Shown one piece after another: positions 26,333 through 35,184 of a stretch of DNA of 64,000 bases. Within the stretch, counting starts at the first letter, position 1. Each line of letters starts with the position of its first letter. Location: assembly GCF_009729205.1 (NCBI RefSeq), contig NZ_VTHB01000005.1, forward strand, positions 310,001 through 374,000, written 5' to 3'. This DNA comes from Mycobacteroides sp. CBMA 271. Lineage in GTDB: Bacteria; Actinomycetota; Actinomycetes; Mycobacteriales; Mycobacteriaceae. Position numbers and translations under genes: made by a program. A model generated the notes under the pieces. That model had not been told where the DNA came from. It was given only the letters and a program-made list of their open reading frames with translations, and searched no databases.

Positions 26333-26794
26333 ATGAGCACACGTCCAAGTTTCGCCTCGGCGGTCGTTTACCAGGATCCGTCGGCGGCTCTCGATTGGCT
26401 GGAAAAGGCCTTCGGTTTCGAACGGTCCATGGTCATCACCGGCACCGATGGCAAGATCGAACACTCCGAAATGCGTTTCGGGGATAGCTATCTCATGGTG
26501 GGGTCGGAGTGGGATGCCAGCGTAGGCAGCCCAAAATCGGTGGGCGGTAGGTGTACGCAGACCGTCCACGTCCATCTGAACGCCGCGGACAGCGATATCG
26601 ACTTGCATTGCGAACAAGCCGAAGCGGCAGGCGCCACGATCCTGATGCGGCCCGCCGACCAGTTCTACGGCGATCGTGTCTACCGGGCCCGGGACCCCGA
26701 AGGACATGTCTGGACCTTTGGCCAGACGGTGAAGACCGTCTCGCGAGAGGAAGCCGAGAAGGCCAGCGGCCTGAGCATCGAGGGCTGGGTTTGA
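26333..26794 (+). CDS. VOC family (glyoxalase/bleomycin-resistance-like) protein
   Basis: A 153-residue protein with two beta-alpha-beta-beta-beta modules of the vicinal-oxygen-chelate fold. It has ASAVVYQDPSAALDWLEKAFGF, then a central VHLNAADSDIDLHCEQAEAAGA, and the closing YRARDPEGHVWTFGQ with a Glu/His set. PhnB-like members of this group are often co-encoded with ArsR and AHSA1/SRPBCC genes, as here. The substrate is unknown. First gene of the operon; the stop overlaps the arsR TTG start by 4 nt. Confidence 0.85.
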   Translation: MSTRPSFASAVVYQDPSAALDWLEKAFGFERSMVITGTDGKIEHSEMRFGDSYLMVGSEWDASVGSPKSVGGRCTQTVHVHLNAADSDIDLHCEQAEAAGATILMRPADQFYGDRVYRARDPEGHVWTFGQTVKTVSREEAEKASGLSIEGWV

Positions 26795-27126
26795 CCCAGC
26801 CCTCGAGCATAGATCGCACGCTGTCCGCACTGGCAGATCCCAACCGGCGCAGAATCGTCGAGCTGCTGCGGGACCGCCCGTGCCGTGCTGGGGAGATCGC
26901 GCAGGTCGTCGGGCTGAGCCCCGCGGCCCTCAGCAGGCATCTGCGCACCCTCAAGTCCACCGAGCTGGTCGAGGAATCTCACCCAGAGTTCGATGCCCGG
27001 GTGCGGATCTACACGCTACGGCCGGCTCCCATGGCAGAACTCAAGGCATGGCTCGATGAGATCGAGAAGCTCTGGGCCATACAGCTGTTGGCGTTCAAGG
27101 AACACGTCGAGCAACAGGTCCGATGA
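26791..27126 (+). CDS. ArsR family transcriptional regulator
   Basis: A 111-residue winged-helix protein: RTLSALADPNRRRIVELLRDRPCRAGEIAQVVGLSPAALSRHLRTLKSTELV in shorter terms LADPNRRRIVELL then LSPAALSRHLRTLK. There is no Cys-pair metal site of the classic ArsR kind, so it probably senses an organic ligand or only represses. Start TTG 26791 overlaps the VOC stop (TTGA), giving translational coupling. The C-terminal end and stop fall in the first copy of a 32-bp tandem duplication. Confidence 0.88.
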   Translation: MTQPSSIDRTLSALADPNRRRIVELLRDRPCRAGEIAQVVGLSPAALSRHLRTLKSTELVEESHPEFDARVRIYTLRPAPMAELKAWLDEIEKLWAIQLLAFKEHVEQQVR

Positions 27127-27172
27127 GCCGCTTGCGCGAAGAGCAACAGGTCCGATGAGCCGCTTGCGCGAA
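27109..27172 (+). repeat. 32-bp perfect tandem duplication at the end of arsR
   Basis: The 32-bp unit beginning GAGCAACAGGTCCGATGAGC occurs at 27109-27140 and again, unchanged, at 27141-27172; a third GAG follows. The first copy encodes the last ArsR residues (EQQVR) and its TGA stop. The second copy is non-coding and lengthens the gap to the SRPBCC gene. This looks like a recent slippage event. The flanking CGAAGAGAGAAGGA supplies the ribosome-binding site for the next gene. Confidence 0.95.
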
Positions 27173-27189
27173 GAGAGAAGGAACCGTTC

Positions 27190-27666
27190 GTGACTTCGCG
27201 GATCCTGGTGTCGCTGCGGGTGCGTGCCACCCCGCAGCGGGCGTTCGACGTATTCGTCAGCGATATCGGGATGTGGTGGCGGCCCAACACCCTCTTCCGA
27301 TTCACCCGGCACCGACGCGGGACGCTCACCATCGAACCCAAGCTTGGCGGTCGCTTCGTCGAGTCGTATCCGGACGGCTCGGATTTCGAAATCGGCAGGG
27401 TCACAACGTGGGAGCCCGGCAACCGCCTCGGTCTCACCTGGCGTCAGGAGAGCTTCACCGACGACCAGATGACCGCCGTTGAGGTCCGGTTCGAACCGGT
27501 GAGCCACGACAACGCCGAGACGCGGGTGACGGTCGAACATCTCGGCTGGGAGACGGTCCCACAGGATCACGTTGCGCGCCACACCTTTCCCGACGGGCTG
27601 TTCCTGCGGCGGCATGGCGAGTGGTGGCAGGACCTGCTCGATGCGCTGCGCAATCATCTGGCGTGA
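27190..27666 (+). CDS. SRPBCC/AHSA1-like protein
   Basis: A 158-residue START-like fold protein: ILVSLRVRATPQRAFDVFVSDIGMWWRP at the start, GGRFVESYPDGSDFEIGRVTTWEPGNRLGLTW in the middle (a typical AHSA1 beta sheet) and a long C-terminal helix WWQDLLDALRNHL. It probably binds a small hydrophobic ligand. GTG start with AGAAGGA 5-10 nt upstream. Third gene of the VOC-arsR-SRPBCC operon. Confidence 0.85.
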   Translation: MTSRILVSLRVRATPQRAFDVFVSDIGMWWRPNTLFRFTRHRRGTLTIEPKLGGRFVESYPDGSDFEIGRVTTWEPGNRLGLTWRQESFTDDQMTAVEVRFEPVSHDNAETRVTVEHLGWETVPQDHVARHTFPDGLFLRRHGEWWQDLLDALRNHLA

Positions 27667-27771
27667 GGAACGACGCGCATCACCCAGACCGGCGCTCTCC
27701 CAGGTTCCTGTGGCAGGGTGTGGGCCGAATTCCCGATCCATTCCCGCCATCCCACCCGTAAGGAGGGCCCA

Positions 27772-28659
27772 TTGTCCGCGTTGACTTACACCCAGGCCAT
27801 CGTCATCGGAGCACTTCAGGGCATCACCGAGTTGTTTCCCGTGTCGAGCCTCGGCCACTCGGTGCTGGTGCCGGCATGGATCGGTGGCTCGTGGCAAAAC
27901 TTGGTGACGCAAGGAGATTCGGACACAGGCACCCCATATCTGGCGTTCGTCGTCGGACTGCACGTGGCAACCGCGCTGGCACTTCTGGTGTTCTATTGGC
28001 GTGATTGGGTGAACATCATCGGGGGCCTGGTGACATCGCTGCGCACCCGGAAGATCGAGACCTCAACCCAGCGACTCGGCTGGTTAATCGTGACCGCGAC
28101 CATTCCGGTGGGGTTACTCGGGCTCCTACTCGAGCACTCGCTGCGTGCATTGTTCGCAAAACCCGGCGCTGCCGGAGCCTTTCTCTTCATCAACGGACTA
28201 ATACTCGCCGGAGCAGAGGTGCTACGCAGGCGGCAGATAGCGCAGACCGCCAGCGCGCACAGCGCCGAAAGCCCGAAGCAGATCTCTGATCTGAGTTACG
28301 TGGATGCGGGCAGCATTGGCCTTGCACAGAGCCTGGCGCTGCTCGCCGGCATCAGTCGCTCGGGTGTTGCGATGGTCGGCGGACTGTTTCGCGGGCTCGA
28401 CCACGAAGACGCCGCCAAGTTCGCGTTCCTGCTCGCCACTCCGGTGATCCTGGCTGCCGGTGTGCTCAAACTTCCCACCTTGGCCGGGCCGCAGGGTGAA
28501 GGCATTCTCGGCCAGGTGTTAGTTGGTTCATTGGTGGCGGCGGTGGCGGCGTACCTGACCGTCCGCTTCCTCACCAAGTACTTCCACACGCGCACACTGA
28601 CCCCGTTCGCCGTGTATTGCCTGCTAGCGGGCGCGGTATCGATGGTGCATTTCCTCTAA
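27772..28659 (+). CDS. uppP: Undecaprenyl-diphosphatase UppP/BacA
   Basis: A 295-residue polytopic membrane enzyme removing one phosphate from undecaprenyl (in mycobacteria, decaprenyl) diphosphate for peptidoglycan and arabinogalactan precursor cycling. Motif 1 is QGITELFPVSSLGH, fitting (E/Q)xxxE; motif 2 is AGISRSGVAMVGGLFRG, where the common PGxSRS is AGISRS. The TTG start at 27772 is preceded by AGGAGG (27761-27766), so the GTG at 27718 is rejected. Overproduction of this family confers bacitracin resistance. It stands alone. Confidence 0.93.
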   Translation: MSALTYTQAIVIGALQGITELFPVSSLGHSVLVPAWIGGSWQNLVTQGDSDTGTPYLAFVVGLHVATALALLVFYWRDWVNIIGGLVTSLRTRKIETSTQRLGWLIVTATIPVGLLGLLLEHSLRALFAKPGAAGAFLFINGLILAGAEVLRRRQIAQTASAHSAESPKQISDLSYVDAGSIGLAQSLALLAGISRSGVAMVGGLFRGLDHEDAAKFAFLLATPVILAAGVLKLPTLAGPQGEGILGQVLVGSLVAAVAAYLTVRFLTKYFHTRTLTPFAVYCLLAGAVSMVHFL

Positions 28660-28684
28660 AGACGGATCATTCTGTAGCGCCGAG

Positions 28685-30112
28685 TCAGCCGACGGATCCT
28701 GGCGTGCGTATCTGCGCCGCCAACCACGGCAGCGCATCCGAGAAGGTTCGGCTGGCGAATTGCCAGGTGTGACCGCTAATCATCTGATGAATCGAGCAGG
28801 AGATCTGGACCTGTTGGGCCGCGGCGCACAGGTCCGCGGCGGCGCCTTCCCGATCGTCATCGGTCACCTCATCGTGCCCGCCCATCCCGGTGGGGGTGTT
28901 GGCGGTAGGCCGTTTCGCGCCACCGGGCTTCGTGCTTCCGGCGGGCGGTATCGCGTCCTCGAACCATCCCGCCACTCCGGCATACGGGCCGTGCTTGGCC
29001 ATGACGGTGCGGGGGTCGAAGGCATCCCACCGGGAGGCGTCGCCGCCATAGAGCCGCTCGATCGTCTGCTGCTTGGTTCCGGCGGTGGGACCGTGGTCGC
29101 CGGCGATGTCAACGAAGGTGGAGAACAGGTCGGGGTGCATGACGGTCAGGTCGATGGCGCACGTCCCGCCCATCGACCAGCCGACAACGCCCCAGTTGGC
29201 AGGGTCGGCCGAGGCTCCGAATTGTGAAACCACATAGGGGCGAACGTCTTCGGTGAGGTGATCGGCAGCGTTGCCGCGCGGCCCGTTGACGCATTCGGTG
29301 TCGTTGTTGAAGCTGCCCGCAACGTCGACGAACACGAAAATCGGCGCCTGACCCTCATGCGTCTTGGCGTAGTCATCGATCATCTGGGTGGCATTACCTG
29401 TGCGAACCCAGTCGGCCGGGGTGTTGAACTCACCGGCGATCATCATGACCACGGGTAACCGCGGCGGAGTGTCCCCGGTGAACCACGCCGGTGGCAGATA
29501 GACGTACTCGCCGCGGTGTGTGAAGCCACTCGCATCGCTGGGAGTCTCCACCTGGACGAGCCTGCCGGCCGCCGGATGCGAGTTGCGCAGTCCCGCAAGC
29601 TCGCTCATATCGGTCTCATTGGGGAGGGGGCCTGCGGTCACCGCGCCCCACGCTGCTTGCACGGTGGGGTAGTAACCCACCCAGCGGTTCAGCGACACCA
29701 GAGCCGCCAGCAGGGTGAGTGCGATGGCGAGTACAGATACGCCACGCCGCCACCACCGTGCGCCGCGAAAGCCAATGACGGCAACGGCCACAGCAGCCAC
29801 GAAAACGCCGATCCACACCCATAGAGCGAACGGCGCCGGATCCGACGCCAGCCCCTCGGAGCTCATGTACATCCACGCCGCGAGAGCGCCGAGTGCGCCG
29901 ACGACGACACTGACGGGCACCCCCAGCAGACGCCACCGTCGTGTCCGCCATCCGATGACCGCCAGCAGGACAACGATCGCGAGCGCCTGGACGGTGACGG
30001 GGAACCAGCCGCCGAGTGCCGAGACACCGTGACTGTATTGATGAAAGTCGTTGGCAGGCAATTGTGGGATCGGTGTCGGCGCCGGGACGGGTGTTGGCGT
30101 GGTTGGTGGCAC
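28685..30112 (-). CDS. Membrane-anchored esterase (alpha/beta hydrolase, mycolyltransferase-like)
   Basis: About 475 residues. After a Pro-rich start, four helices occupy about residues 25-165 (VTVQALAIVVLLAVIGW and similar). The rest is an extracytoplasmic alpha/beta hydrolase of the esterase-D/Ag85-like group: LPVVMMIAGEFNTPADW, PIFVFVDVAGSFNNDTECVN, the nucleophile elbow GWSMGGTCAIDL, and a late His in SGHTWQFASRTF. The substrate is unknown but acyl esters in the envelope are likely. The start is uncertain; GTG 30112 is the best in-frame codon just before the TM region. Divergent from the membrane protein at 30152. Confidence 0.8.
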   Translation of the reverse strand: MPPTTPTPVPAPTPIPQLPANDFHQYSHGVSALGGWFPVTVQALAIVVLLAVIGWRTRRWRLLGVPVSVVVGALGALAAWMYMSSEGLASDPAPFALWVWIGVFVAAVAVAVIGFRGARWWRRGVSVLAIALTLLAALVSLNRWVGYYPTVQAAWGAVTAGPLPNETDMSELAGLRNSHPAAGRLVQVETPSDASGFTHRGEYVYLPPAWFTGDTPPRLPVVMMIAGEFNTPADWVRTGNATQMIDDYAKTHEGQAPIFVFVDVAGSFNNDTECVNGPRGNAADHLTEDVRPYVVSQFGASADPANWGVVGWSMGGTCAIDLTVMHPDLFSTFVDIAGDHGPTAGTKQQTIERLYGGDASRWDAFDPRTVMAKHGPYAGVAGWFEDAIPPAGSTKPGGAKRPTANTPTGMGGHDEVTDDDREGAAADLCAAAQQVQISCSIHQMISGHTWQFASRTFSDALPWLAAQIRTPGSVG

Positions 30113-30151
30113 GGTGACATTGTGATGAGGATTCCTGGGAGGAAGCTGGAC

Positions 30152-30697
30152 ATGACCCAGAACTATCTGTCCGACGAGACGATCGCGGCCCTGTCCGCAT
30201 CCGAACGCAAGGACCTGATCCAACGGCTGGAACGCCCGCTCAGCGAGGTCGCACCGCCGAATCTGGCCAGGTTTCGCGTGCTGCGGCTGAGCTTGATGAT
30301 CGGGGGATCGGTCGCGCTGATCCCGTGGATCACCTATCTGGCGTTCATGCTGCCGGAAAACTATGTGGCGCAGCGGTGGACGGCGACATGGGTCGGGTTC
30401 GACATCCTGCTGGTGACCTTCATGGCGGCCACCGCGGTACTGGGTCTGCTGCGCCGCCAGCTGCTGGTGCTGACAGCGTTCACCACCGGTGTGCTGCTCA
30501 TCTGCGATGCCTGGTTCGACGTGATGACCGCAGGGCCAGCAGAGCTGCGGTGGGCGATTCTGGCCGCCGTGCTGGCCGAGTTGCCGCTGGCTGCGGTGAT
30601 GATCCGTGGAGCGCTATTGATTACTCGGTTGACGATGACCCGGCTGTGGGTCATCGGTCCGGGCACGTCGCTCTGGCGGGTGCCGCTGCTGCCTTAG
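30152..30697 (+). CDS. Four-helix integral membrane protein
   Basis: 181 residues: a cytoplasmic N-terminal stretch (DETIAALSASERKDLIQRLERPLSE) then four hydrophobic helices (LSLMIGGSVALIPWITYLAFM; GFDILLVTFMAATAVLGLL; LVLTAFTTGVLLICDAWFDV; WAILAAVLAELPLAAVMI). ATG 30152 has GGGAGGAAG 8 nt upstream, so the 41 residues before it are excluded. This looks like a conserved actinobacterial membrane protein without known function. It is divergent from the esterase gene with about 40 bp between them. Confidence 0.75.
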   Translation: MTQNYLSDETIAALSASERKDLIQRLERPLSEVAPPNLARFRVLRLSLMIGGSVALIPWITYLAFMLPENYVAQRWTATWVGFDILLVTFMAATAVLGLLRRQLLVLTAFTTGVLLICDAWFDVMTAGPAELRWAILAAVLAELPLAAVMIRGALLITRLTMTRLWVIGPGTSLWRVPLLP

Positions 30698-30701
30698 CCG
30701 G

Positions 30702-31268
30702 TCACCAGCAGTGGGCGAATCCGTCGCAGTACAGCGGGAAGCGTTCGACGGGTGTGCCGGGCGGTGCCACAAACTGCAGGCTGAAGGGCGTCCTGGTCAG
30801 TCCGGGCTGGCCGCCGCACACGGCGCTGTGGATGGTGGTGTGCACCCCGGTCATCGTCTCGTCGTTGAGGACGAACTTCTCCTGCGTGGGCGCGAAGGAG
30901 CCGTCCGGGCAGGTCATGCCCTGCGGCTGGGCCTGGATGAATGTCCATTGTCCGTCGGAGATCTTGGCCCTGGTGGAGTAGTTCTGGATCTTGTCGCTGT
31001 GTTTGAGCATGTCCGGGGTCGAGCTGGTGACGTTGAGCGTGCATCCCTCGGTTTGGATGGTGGGATCGGTGTAGTCGGACTGGATGCGAGTGCCCGATGC
31101 TTGGACGCACACCGAGGACAGCTTCCAGGCGACCTCGCCGCCGCCCTGCTCGATCAGCCGGTATGTCCCGTCTGCCGGCGGCGCGACGGCCGAGGCCGGG
31201 CTCGCGAATCCGATTCCGGCGACGACTCCGACGGCGAGGACGATCAACAGACGACGTGTGCGCACCCG
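30702..31268 (-). CDS. Secreted protein of unknown function
   Basis: About 188 residues with a signal peptide (RTRRLLIVLAVGVVAGIGF, cleavage near ASPASA-VAPP) and a mature beta-rich domain with six Cys (SSVCVQ, EGCTL, MTCPDG, SAVCGG, LYCDG, AHCW), probably disulfide-bonded. GTG 31268 is favoured because it puts the signal peptide at the N-terminus; ATG 31289 would add seven polar residues. No catalytic motif is visible. It is convergent with the four-helix membrane protein gene. Confidence 0.75.
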   Translation of the reverse strand, partial: RVRTRRLLIVLAVGVVAGIGFASPASAVAPPADGTYRLIEQGGGEVAWKLSSVCVQASGTRIQSDYTDPTIQTEGCTLNVTSSTPDMLKHSDKIQNYSTRAKISDGQWTFIQAQPQGMTCPDGSFAPTQEKFVLNDETMTGVHTTIHSAVCGGQPGLTRTPFSLQFVAPPGTPVERFPLYCDGFAHCW

Positions 31269-31328
31269 GTCAGTATTGCAATGCGGCACGGGCGGTCATC
31301 ACGGAACCTCAAGCTTTGAACGTCGCGT

Positions 31329-32102
31329 CTAAAACGCTGTGTCTAATGCGGAGATGACGAGATCGGCGACCGCCACCATCCCATCTGCGTTGGGGTGCAG
31401 CGGCGCCGCTCGCCACGGCCAGGGAAGTCCGGGGCGGGTGGTCCACGGCCGCGCCGACCAGGCGTGATGGCCGGAGCTTGCGGCCGATGCCGCGACCATC
31501 TCGCAGCCAGTGTCTCGCGCCGCCGCCGCGGTGGCGGCGGCAAGTTCGGTCGCAAGGTGCCGCCCCGTATCGGCTTCGGCGCGTGTGTACGGCGGCGCGG
31601 ATTCGCCGGGTGGGGGCAGCAGCGATAGGTAGTCGACGAAAAACACCCGGGCGTGTGGTGCGCGGTGTCGTACCTGTTGACCGACGGTACGCAGGGACAC
31701 GCCGATCTGGGCCAGAGCGGCATCCCGCGCGCCGGGGTCCAGGATGTCGCGCAGCGCTCCGCCGACGACCGGCAGGTGAGTCAGGATGCGCGGCAGGCAG
31801 GCCGCCATCAGAAACGGCACGTAGCCGACGTCATTGCCGCCGATGGTTATGGTCACCAATTCCTCGGAGCCGTCGAGGGCGTCGATCTGGGGAGGCGCGG
31901 TGTGTTGGGGATCACTCAGGATGTGCGCGGTGGTTGCGCCCGAGTAGGTGACGTCGACAAGGCCGTGGCCTGTGCGCTCGGCGACCAGGTGAGGATAGTT
32001 GCGCGCCGAACGCCCGGCCAGCCGCGGTGAGCCAGCCGCACGCGGTGCAATACCCGGCCCGGCCGCCATCGAACTTCCCAGTGCCACATAGCGCCCCGTC
32101 AT
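31329..32102 (-). CDS. SGNH/GDSL hydrolase
   Basis: About 257 residues. Block I is ALGSSMAAGPG with the nucleophile Ser11 (GSS instead of GDS), block III is IGGNDVGY with the oxyanion Asn, and block V is LHPNADGM with the catalytic His. This matches mycobacterial SGNH lipases and acylhydrolases. Starting at ATG 32102 gives a protein without a signal peptide; the 43 residues upstream in frame look non-coding. The GDS-to-GSS change is seen in several actinobacterial members. It follows the HAD gene by 10 nt on the same strand. Confidence 0.85.
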   Translation of the reverse strand: MTGRYVALGSSMAAGPGIAPRAAGSPRLAGRSARNYPHLVAERTGHGLVDVTYSGATTAHILSDPQHTAPPQIDALDGSEELVTITIGGNDVGYVPFLMAACLPRILTHLPVVGGALRDILDPGARDAALAQIGVSLRTVGQQVRHRAPHARVFFVDYLSLLPPPGESAPPYTRAEADTGRHLATELAAATAAAARDTGCEMVAASAASSGHHAWSARPWTTRPGLPWPWRAAPLHPNADGMVAVADLVISALDTAF

Positions 32103-32112
32103 GCCCGCAAGC

Positions 32113-32886
32113 CTATCGCCGAGCCAGGTGCACGAAACGGCGCAGTGATGCGCCCATCCCACGTGGCCTCGGATCGTCCAATCGCAGGACGGGCCAGCCG
32201 TGTTCGGCTGCCATGACGGCAAGCCTGCCACGGGGGTTGACGGGGCAGGGTGCGCCGACCAGGGTCATGAGGTCGACGTCCTCTTCACCGTCGGCATAGA
32301 AGTAACTGCGTTGCAGGTCAACATCATTGGATTCGCAGAAACGCTTGACCGCGGTCGCCTTGTTGCGCCCCCACACGATGGGCTTGCGTATTCCGCCGGT
32401 GAGCAATCCATCGGCGTCGACGTCGAAATGGTTGCACAGCACATGGGCTATCCCGAGGTCGCGCGCCACCGGCTCGGCGTGAATGGTTAGCGCCGAGGAA
32501 CTGAGCACCACGGTGTGCCCCTGCCTCCGGTGTGCCTGCACGAGTTCGCGCATCTTAGGGTAGATCATTGAGGCGTTGTGCTGGTGGAAGATTCGCTCAC
32601 CGACGTCCTCTAGGTCGGTGAGCGGGTCGCCGCGTAGGTATCCGGCCGCGCGCACCACCAGGCGCTCGAACTCCATGCGGCCCAACTTGTACCGAAAGGT
32701 GGCCTCCAGCACGCCGAGAATCTCTCCAACGCTTGCCTGTCGGCGGAGCATGCGATCACGGGCGTGCGCCGTCGGGGTGAATCCGGCCACCAGGGTGCCG
32801 TCGAGGTCGAAGAAGGCTCCAACCTGCGGCCCGGCGGGGCTGATCGCGATGTCTGCGGCCGGATCAGGTGCCGGGCTCACCGTCAT
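32113..32886 (-). CDS. HAD-IB family hydrolase (SerB-like)
   Basis: About 257 residues. HAD motif I is FFDLDGTLV (D27, D29), motif II is VLSSSALT, motif III includes the Lys in RNKATAVKRF, and motif IV is YFYADGEEDVDLM. The cap is a four-helix C1 type. This HAD-IB group lies near phosphoserine phosphatase and is often found with lysophospholipid acyltransferases in actinobacteria; no such acyltransferase is adjacent here. The start ATG 32886 is chosen by the position of motif I. It forms an operon with the SGNH hydrolase. Confidence 0.88.
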   Translation of the reverse strand: MTVSPAPDPAADIAISPAGPQVGAFFDLDGTLVAGFTPTAHARDRMLRRQASVGEILGVLEATFRYKLGRMEFERLVVRAAGYLRGDPLTDLEDVGERIFHQHNASMIYPKMRELVQAHRRQGHTVVLSSSALTIHAEPVARDLGIAHVLCNHFDVDADGLLTGGIRKPIVWGRNKATAVKRFCESNDVDLQRSYFYADGEEDVDLMTLVGAPCPVNPRGRLAVMAAEHGWPVLRLDDPRPRGMGASLRRFVHLARR

Positions 32887-32961
32887 GTGGGTCAATCTAC
32901 CGGGGTACGGCACGCCCGCCCGCTCAAAGCGACAGGATGGGGGATTGTTGACAGGAGGCCG

Positions 32962-34452
32962 ATGATGACACCACCGCCGATTAGCCGGCGTACCGTGCTG
33001 TCCGCCGCGGTGGCCTTGACTCTGGGCGGGGCGACGATCGCAGGGTGTTCTCGACGTAAATCCCCGGACACGCCCGTTGCCCCGCGATGGGAAGACCTGC
33101 GTAGCAAGATATCCGGATCCCTAGTGGTGCGCGGGGAAGCCGGGGCGCCAGAGGCAAGTTGGGCATTCAATCCACTGTTCGACGTGAATCGCCCCGGCGC
33201 GGTGGCCTTCTGCACCTCCGAACAGGACGTGGCGCGATGTGTCGAGTTCGCGTCGAACGCCTCGATTCCTCTTGCGGCACGTGCTGGCGGACATAGCTAT
33301 GCCGGGTACTGCATCCCCGATGACGGTCTGGTCGTCGACCTGGGGCGCATGTCCGCGGTCTCGGTGACCGGGCCGCTGGCAGTGGTGGGGGCCGGCGCGC
33401 GACTCATCGACGTGTACGCGGGTATCGCCGACGCCGGCCGGATGCTCGGAGGCGGATCCTGTCCCACCGTGGGGATCGCGGGGTTGACCCTTGGGGGCGG
33501 AATAGGGGTGCTCACCCGAAAGTTCGGGCTCACCTGCGACCAGCTCGTCTCGGCGCGCGCGGTAACCGCTGACGGCAAAATCCGCGTCCTGTCGGCGGAT
33601 TCCGAACCGGACCTGTTCTGGGCAATCCGCGGAGTCGGTGGCGGGAACTTCTGCATGGCAACGGAGTTCACCTTCGCCACCGCGCCCTCCACCAATCTGA
33701 CGGTGTTTACCCTGGATTACGCGCCGGGGGATACGGCCGCGATCATGCACGGGTGGTTGACATTCATGGCCGATGCACCCGATGAGTTGTGGACGACCCT
33801 GCACTCCATCGGCGGGGCCACACCGCAGTGCAGGATCGTCGGGTGTATCGCCGAAACCACGCATCCACGCGCACTCATCGACGATCTCAGCAGCGCCGTC
33901 GGTATCAGGCCCGTGGAACGCTTCGATGCCGAGAAGACCTTCCTTGACGCCATGATGTTCATGGGCGGTTGCTCCACACTCACCGTGGCTCAATGCCATC
34001 CATCGTGGACAGGCGCCGCGCCCGGGCAACTGCAGCGGGAAGCCTTCGTGGCGTCCTCACGAATGGTCCCCAACTCCGGCGTGGACACCACACGGATCGA
34101 GGCACTCCTCACCGGCCCACCCGGCCTCACGCTCATCTTCGACAGCCTGGGTGGGGCGGTGCGCCGAATTCCCGCTGACGCCACCGCCTTCCCGCACCGA
34201 CAGGCCGCCGCGTCCATCCAGATCTACCACGGCGTCGGGACGGATTCCACGACCGCGTCCCACCGCGTGGACGAGGCGCGCGACCGGCTCGGCGAGATCT
34301 GCGGCAGCGCCGCCTATGTGAACTACATCGACCCGCGCATGCCCGACTGGGGTTCGGCCTACTACCAAGGCAATCTGCCGCGGCTGCGGCAGATTGCCTC
34401 GACGTACGATCCGAACGGGGTCTTCGGCTTTCCGCAGGCCGTCCGGCCCTAG
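32962..34452 (+). CDS. Tat-exported lipoprotein FAD oxidase (berberine bridge enzyme-like)
   Basis: 496 residues. The twin-Arg signal SRRTVLSAAVALTLGG ends in a lipobox IAGC, with C29 for lipidation. The FAD-binding PCMH domain has RAGGHSYAGYC with H111 and GGGSCPTVGIAGLTLGGGIG with C167, the two residues that attach FAD bicovalently in BBE/GOOX-type oxidases. The C-terminal BBE motif is NYIDPRMPDWGSAYYQGN...RLRQIASTYDPNGVF. It should oxidise a sugar, alcohol or aromatic at the outer face of the membrane, passing electrons to O2 or another acceptor. AGGAGG lies 4-9 nt before ATG 32962. Confidence 0.9.
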   Translation: MMTPPPISRRTVLSAAVALTLGGATIAGCSRRKSPDTPVAPRWEDLRSKISGSLVVRGEAGAPEASWAFNPLFDVNRPGAVAFCTSEQDVARCVEFASNASIPLAARAGGHSYAGYCIPDDGLVVDLGRMSAVSVTGPLAVVGAGARLIDVYAGIADAGRMLGGGSCPTVGIAGLTLGGGIGVLTRKFGLTCDQLVSARAVTADGKIRVLSADSEPDLFWAIRGVGGGNFCMATEFTFATAPSTNLTVFTLDYAPGDTAAIMHGWLTFMADAPDELWTTLHSIGGATPQCRIVGCIAETTHPRALIDDLSSAVGIRPVERFDAEKTFLDAMMFMGGCSTLTVAQCHPSWTGAAPGQLQREAFVASSRMVPNSGVDTTRIEALLTGPPGLTLIFDSLGGAVRRIPADATAFPHRQAAASIQIYHGVGTDSTTASHRVDEARDRLGEICGSAAYVNYIDPRMPDWGSAYYQGNLPRLRQIASTYDPNGVFGFPQAVRP

Positions 34453-34464
34453 CTGTCAGTACAC

Positions 34465-35124
34465 CTAGTCGCGCCGCACGCTCTGCTGCGCCTGCGCGAT
34501 GAGGTCGCGCCAGCGGCCGTCGGGCAGTTCGTACACCGCGGTATCCCCGCCATAGGCACTGGAGATGACGACGTCGGGGCCCAGACTGCCGAGCAGCTCC
34601 AGGCTCGCGGAGAGTTCGTCCGCATCGCCTCGCCCAGGTACCAGGAAGGTCGACCACGACCCGCCCTCGGTCGGGAACATGGTGTCTCCGGTGAAGAGGT
34701 ATTTGTCGCCGCCGGCGCCGGTCACCAGATAGCTTGTGCTGCCTCTCGAATGTCCGGGTGTGGGTATCACTTCCACGCCGTTGGTATCGACGTGGCGCTC
34801 GTCGGTGGCGACGTCGAGCTCGGCATGCTCACCGATCTCGGTCTGTTCCTTGGCCGATGCGTGCAATGCCGACCCGAAACGCTGCTTCACGACCGCCAGC
34901 ATCGGGCCTGCCTCGTCCTGGTGCGACAGGTACTGGTGGGCAACCCCACCCAGCTCTGCGATGGCCCCGAAATCGGCATCGGTGGCCGGACTGTAGAAGA
35001 GCACATTCCCCTCGGGGCGGGTCCACAGGTAGGCGTGCGTGGTCAGACCGGGGAAGGGAGTGTAGGTCCTGGTCTCCCACAGATCGGGCCGGATTTGGTG
35101 CAGATTCGGTGTCTTCGTGGCCAT
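34465..35124 (-). CDS. MBL-fold metallo-hydrolase with divergent metal motif
   Basis: About 219 residues. The fold is visible in NVLFYSPATDADFGAI, TPGHSRGSTSYLV (His) and LFTGDTMF (Asp). The first metal motif HxHxDH is replaced by SHQDEAGP, so one or both metals may be bound differently or not at all. This SHQDEAG group is a recognisable subfamily of small MBL proteins, function unknown. It is convergent with the FAD oxidase, 12 nt from its stop. Start ATG 35124. Confidence 0.75.
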   Translation of the reverse strand: MATKTPNLHQIRPDLWETRTYTPFPGLTTHAYLWTRPEGNVLFYSPATDADFGAIAELGGVAHQYLSHQDEAGPMLAVVKQRFGSALHASAKEQTEIGEHAELDVATDERHVDTNGVEVIPTPGHSRGSTSYLVTGAGGDKYLFTGDTMFPTEGGSWSTFLVPGRGDADELSASLELLGSLGPDVVISSAYGGDTAVYELPDGRWRDLIAQAQQSVRRD

Positions 35125-35184
35125 GAGCCCAGTGTTCAACCTCAAGTTAACTTGAGGTCAAGCCTAGGCGCCCAGTTTTTTGAG

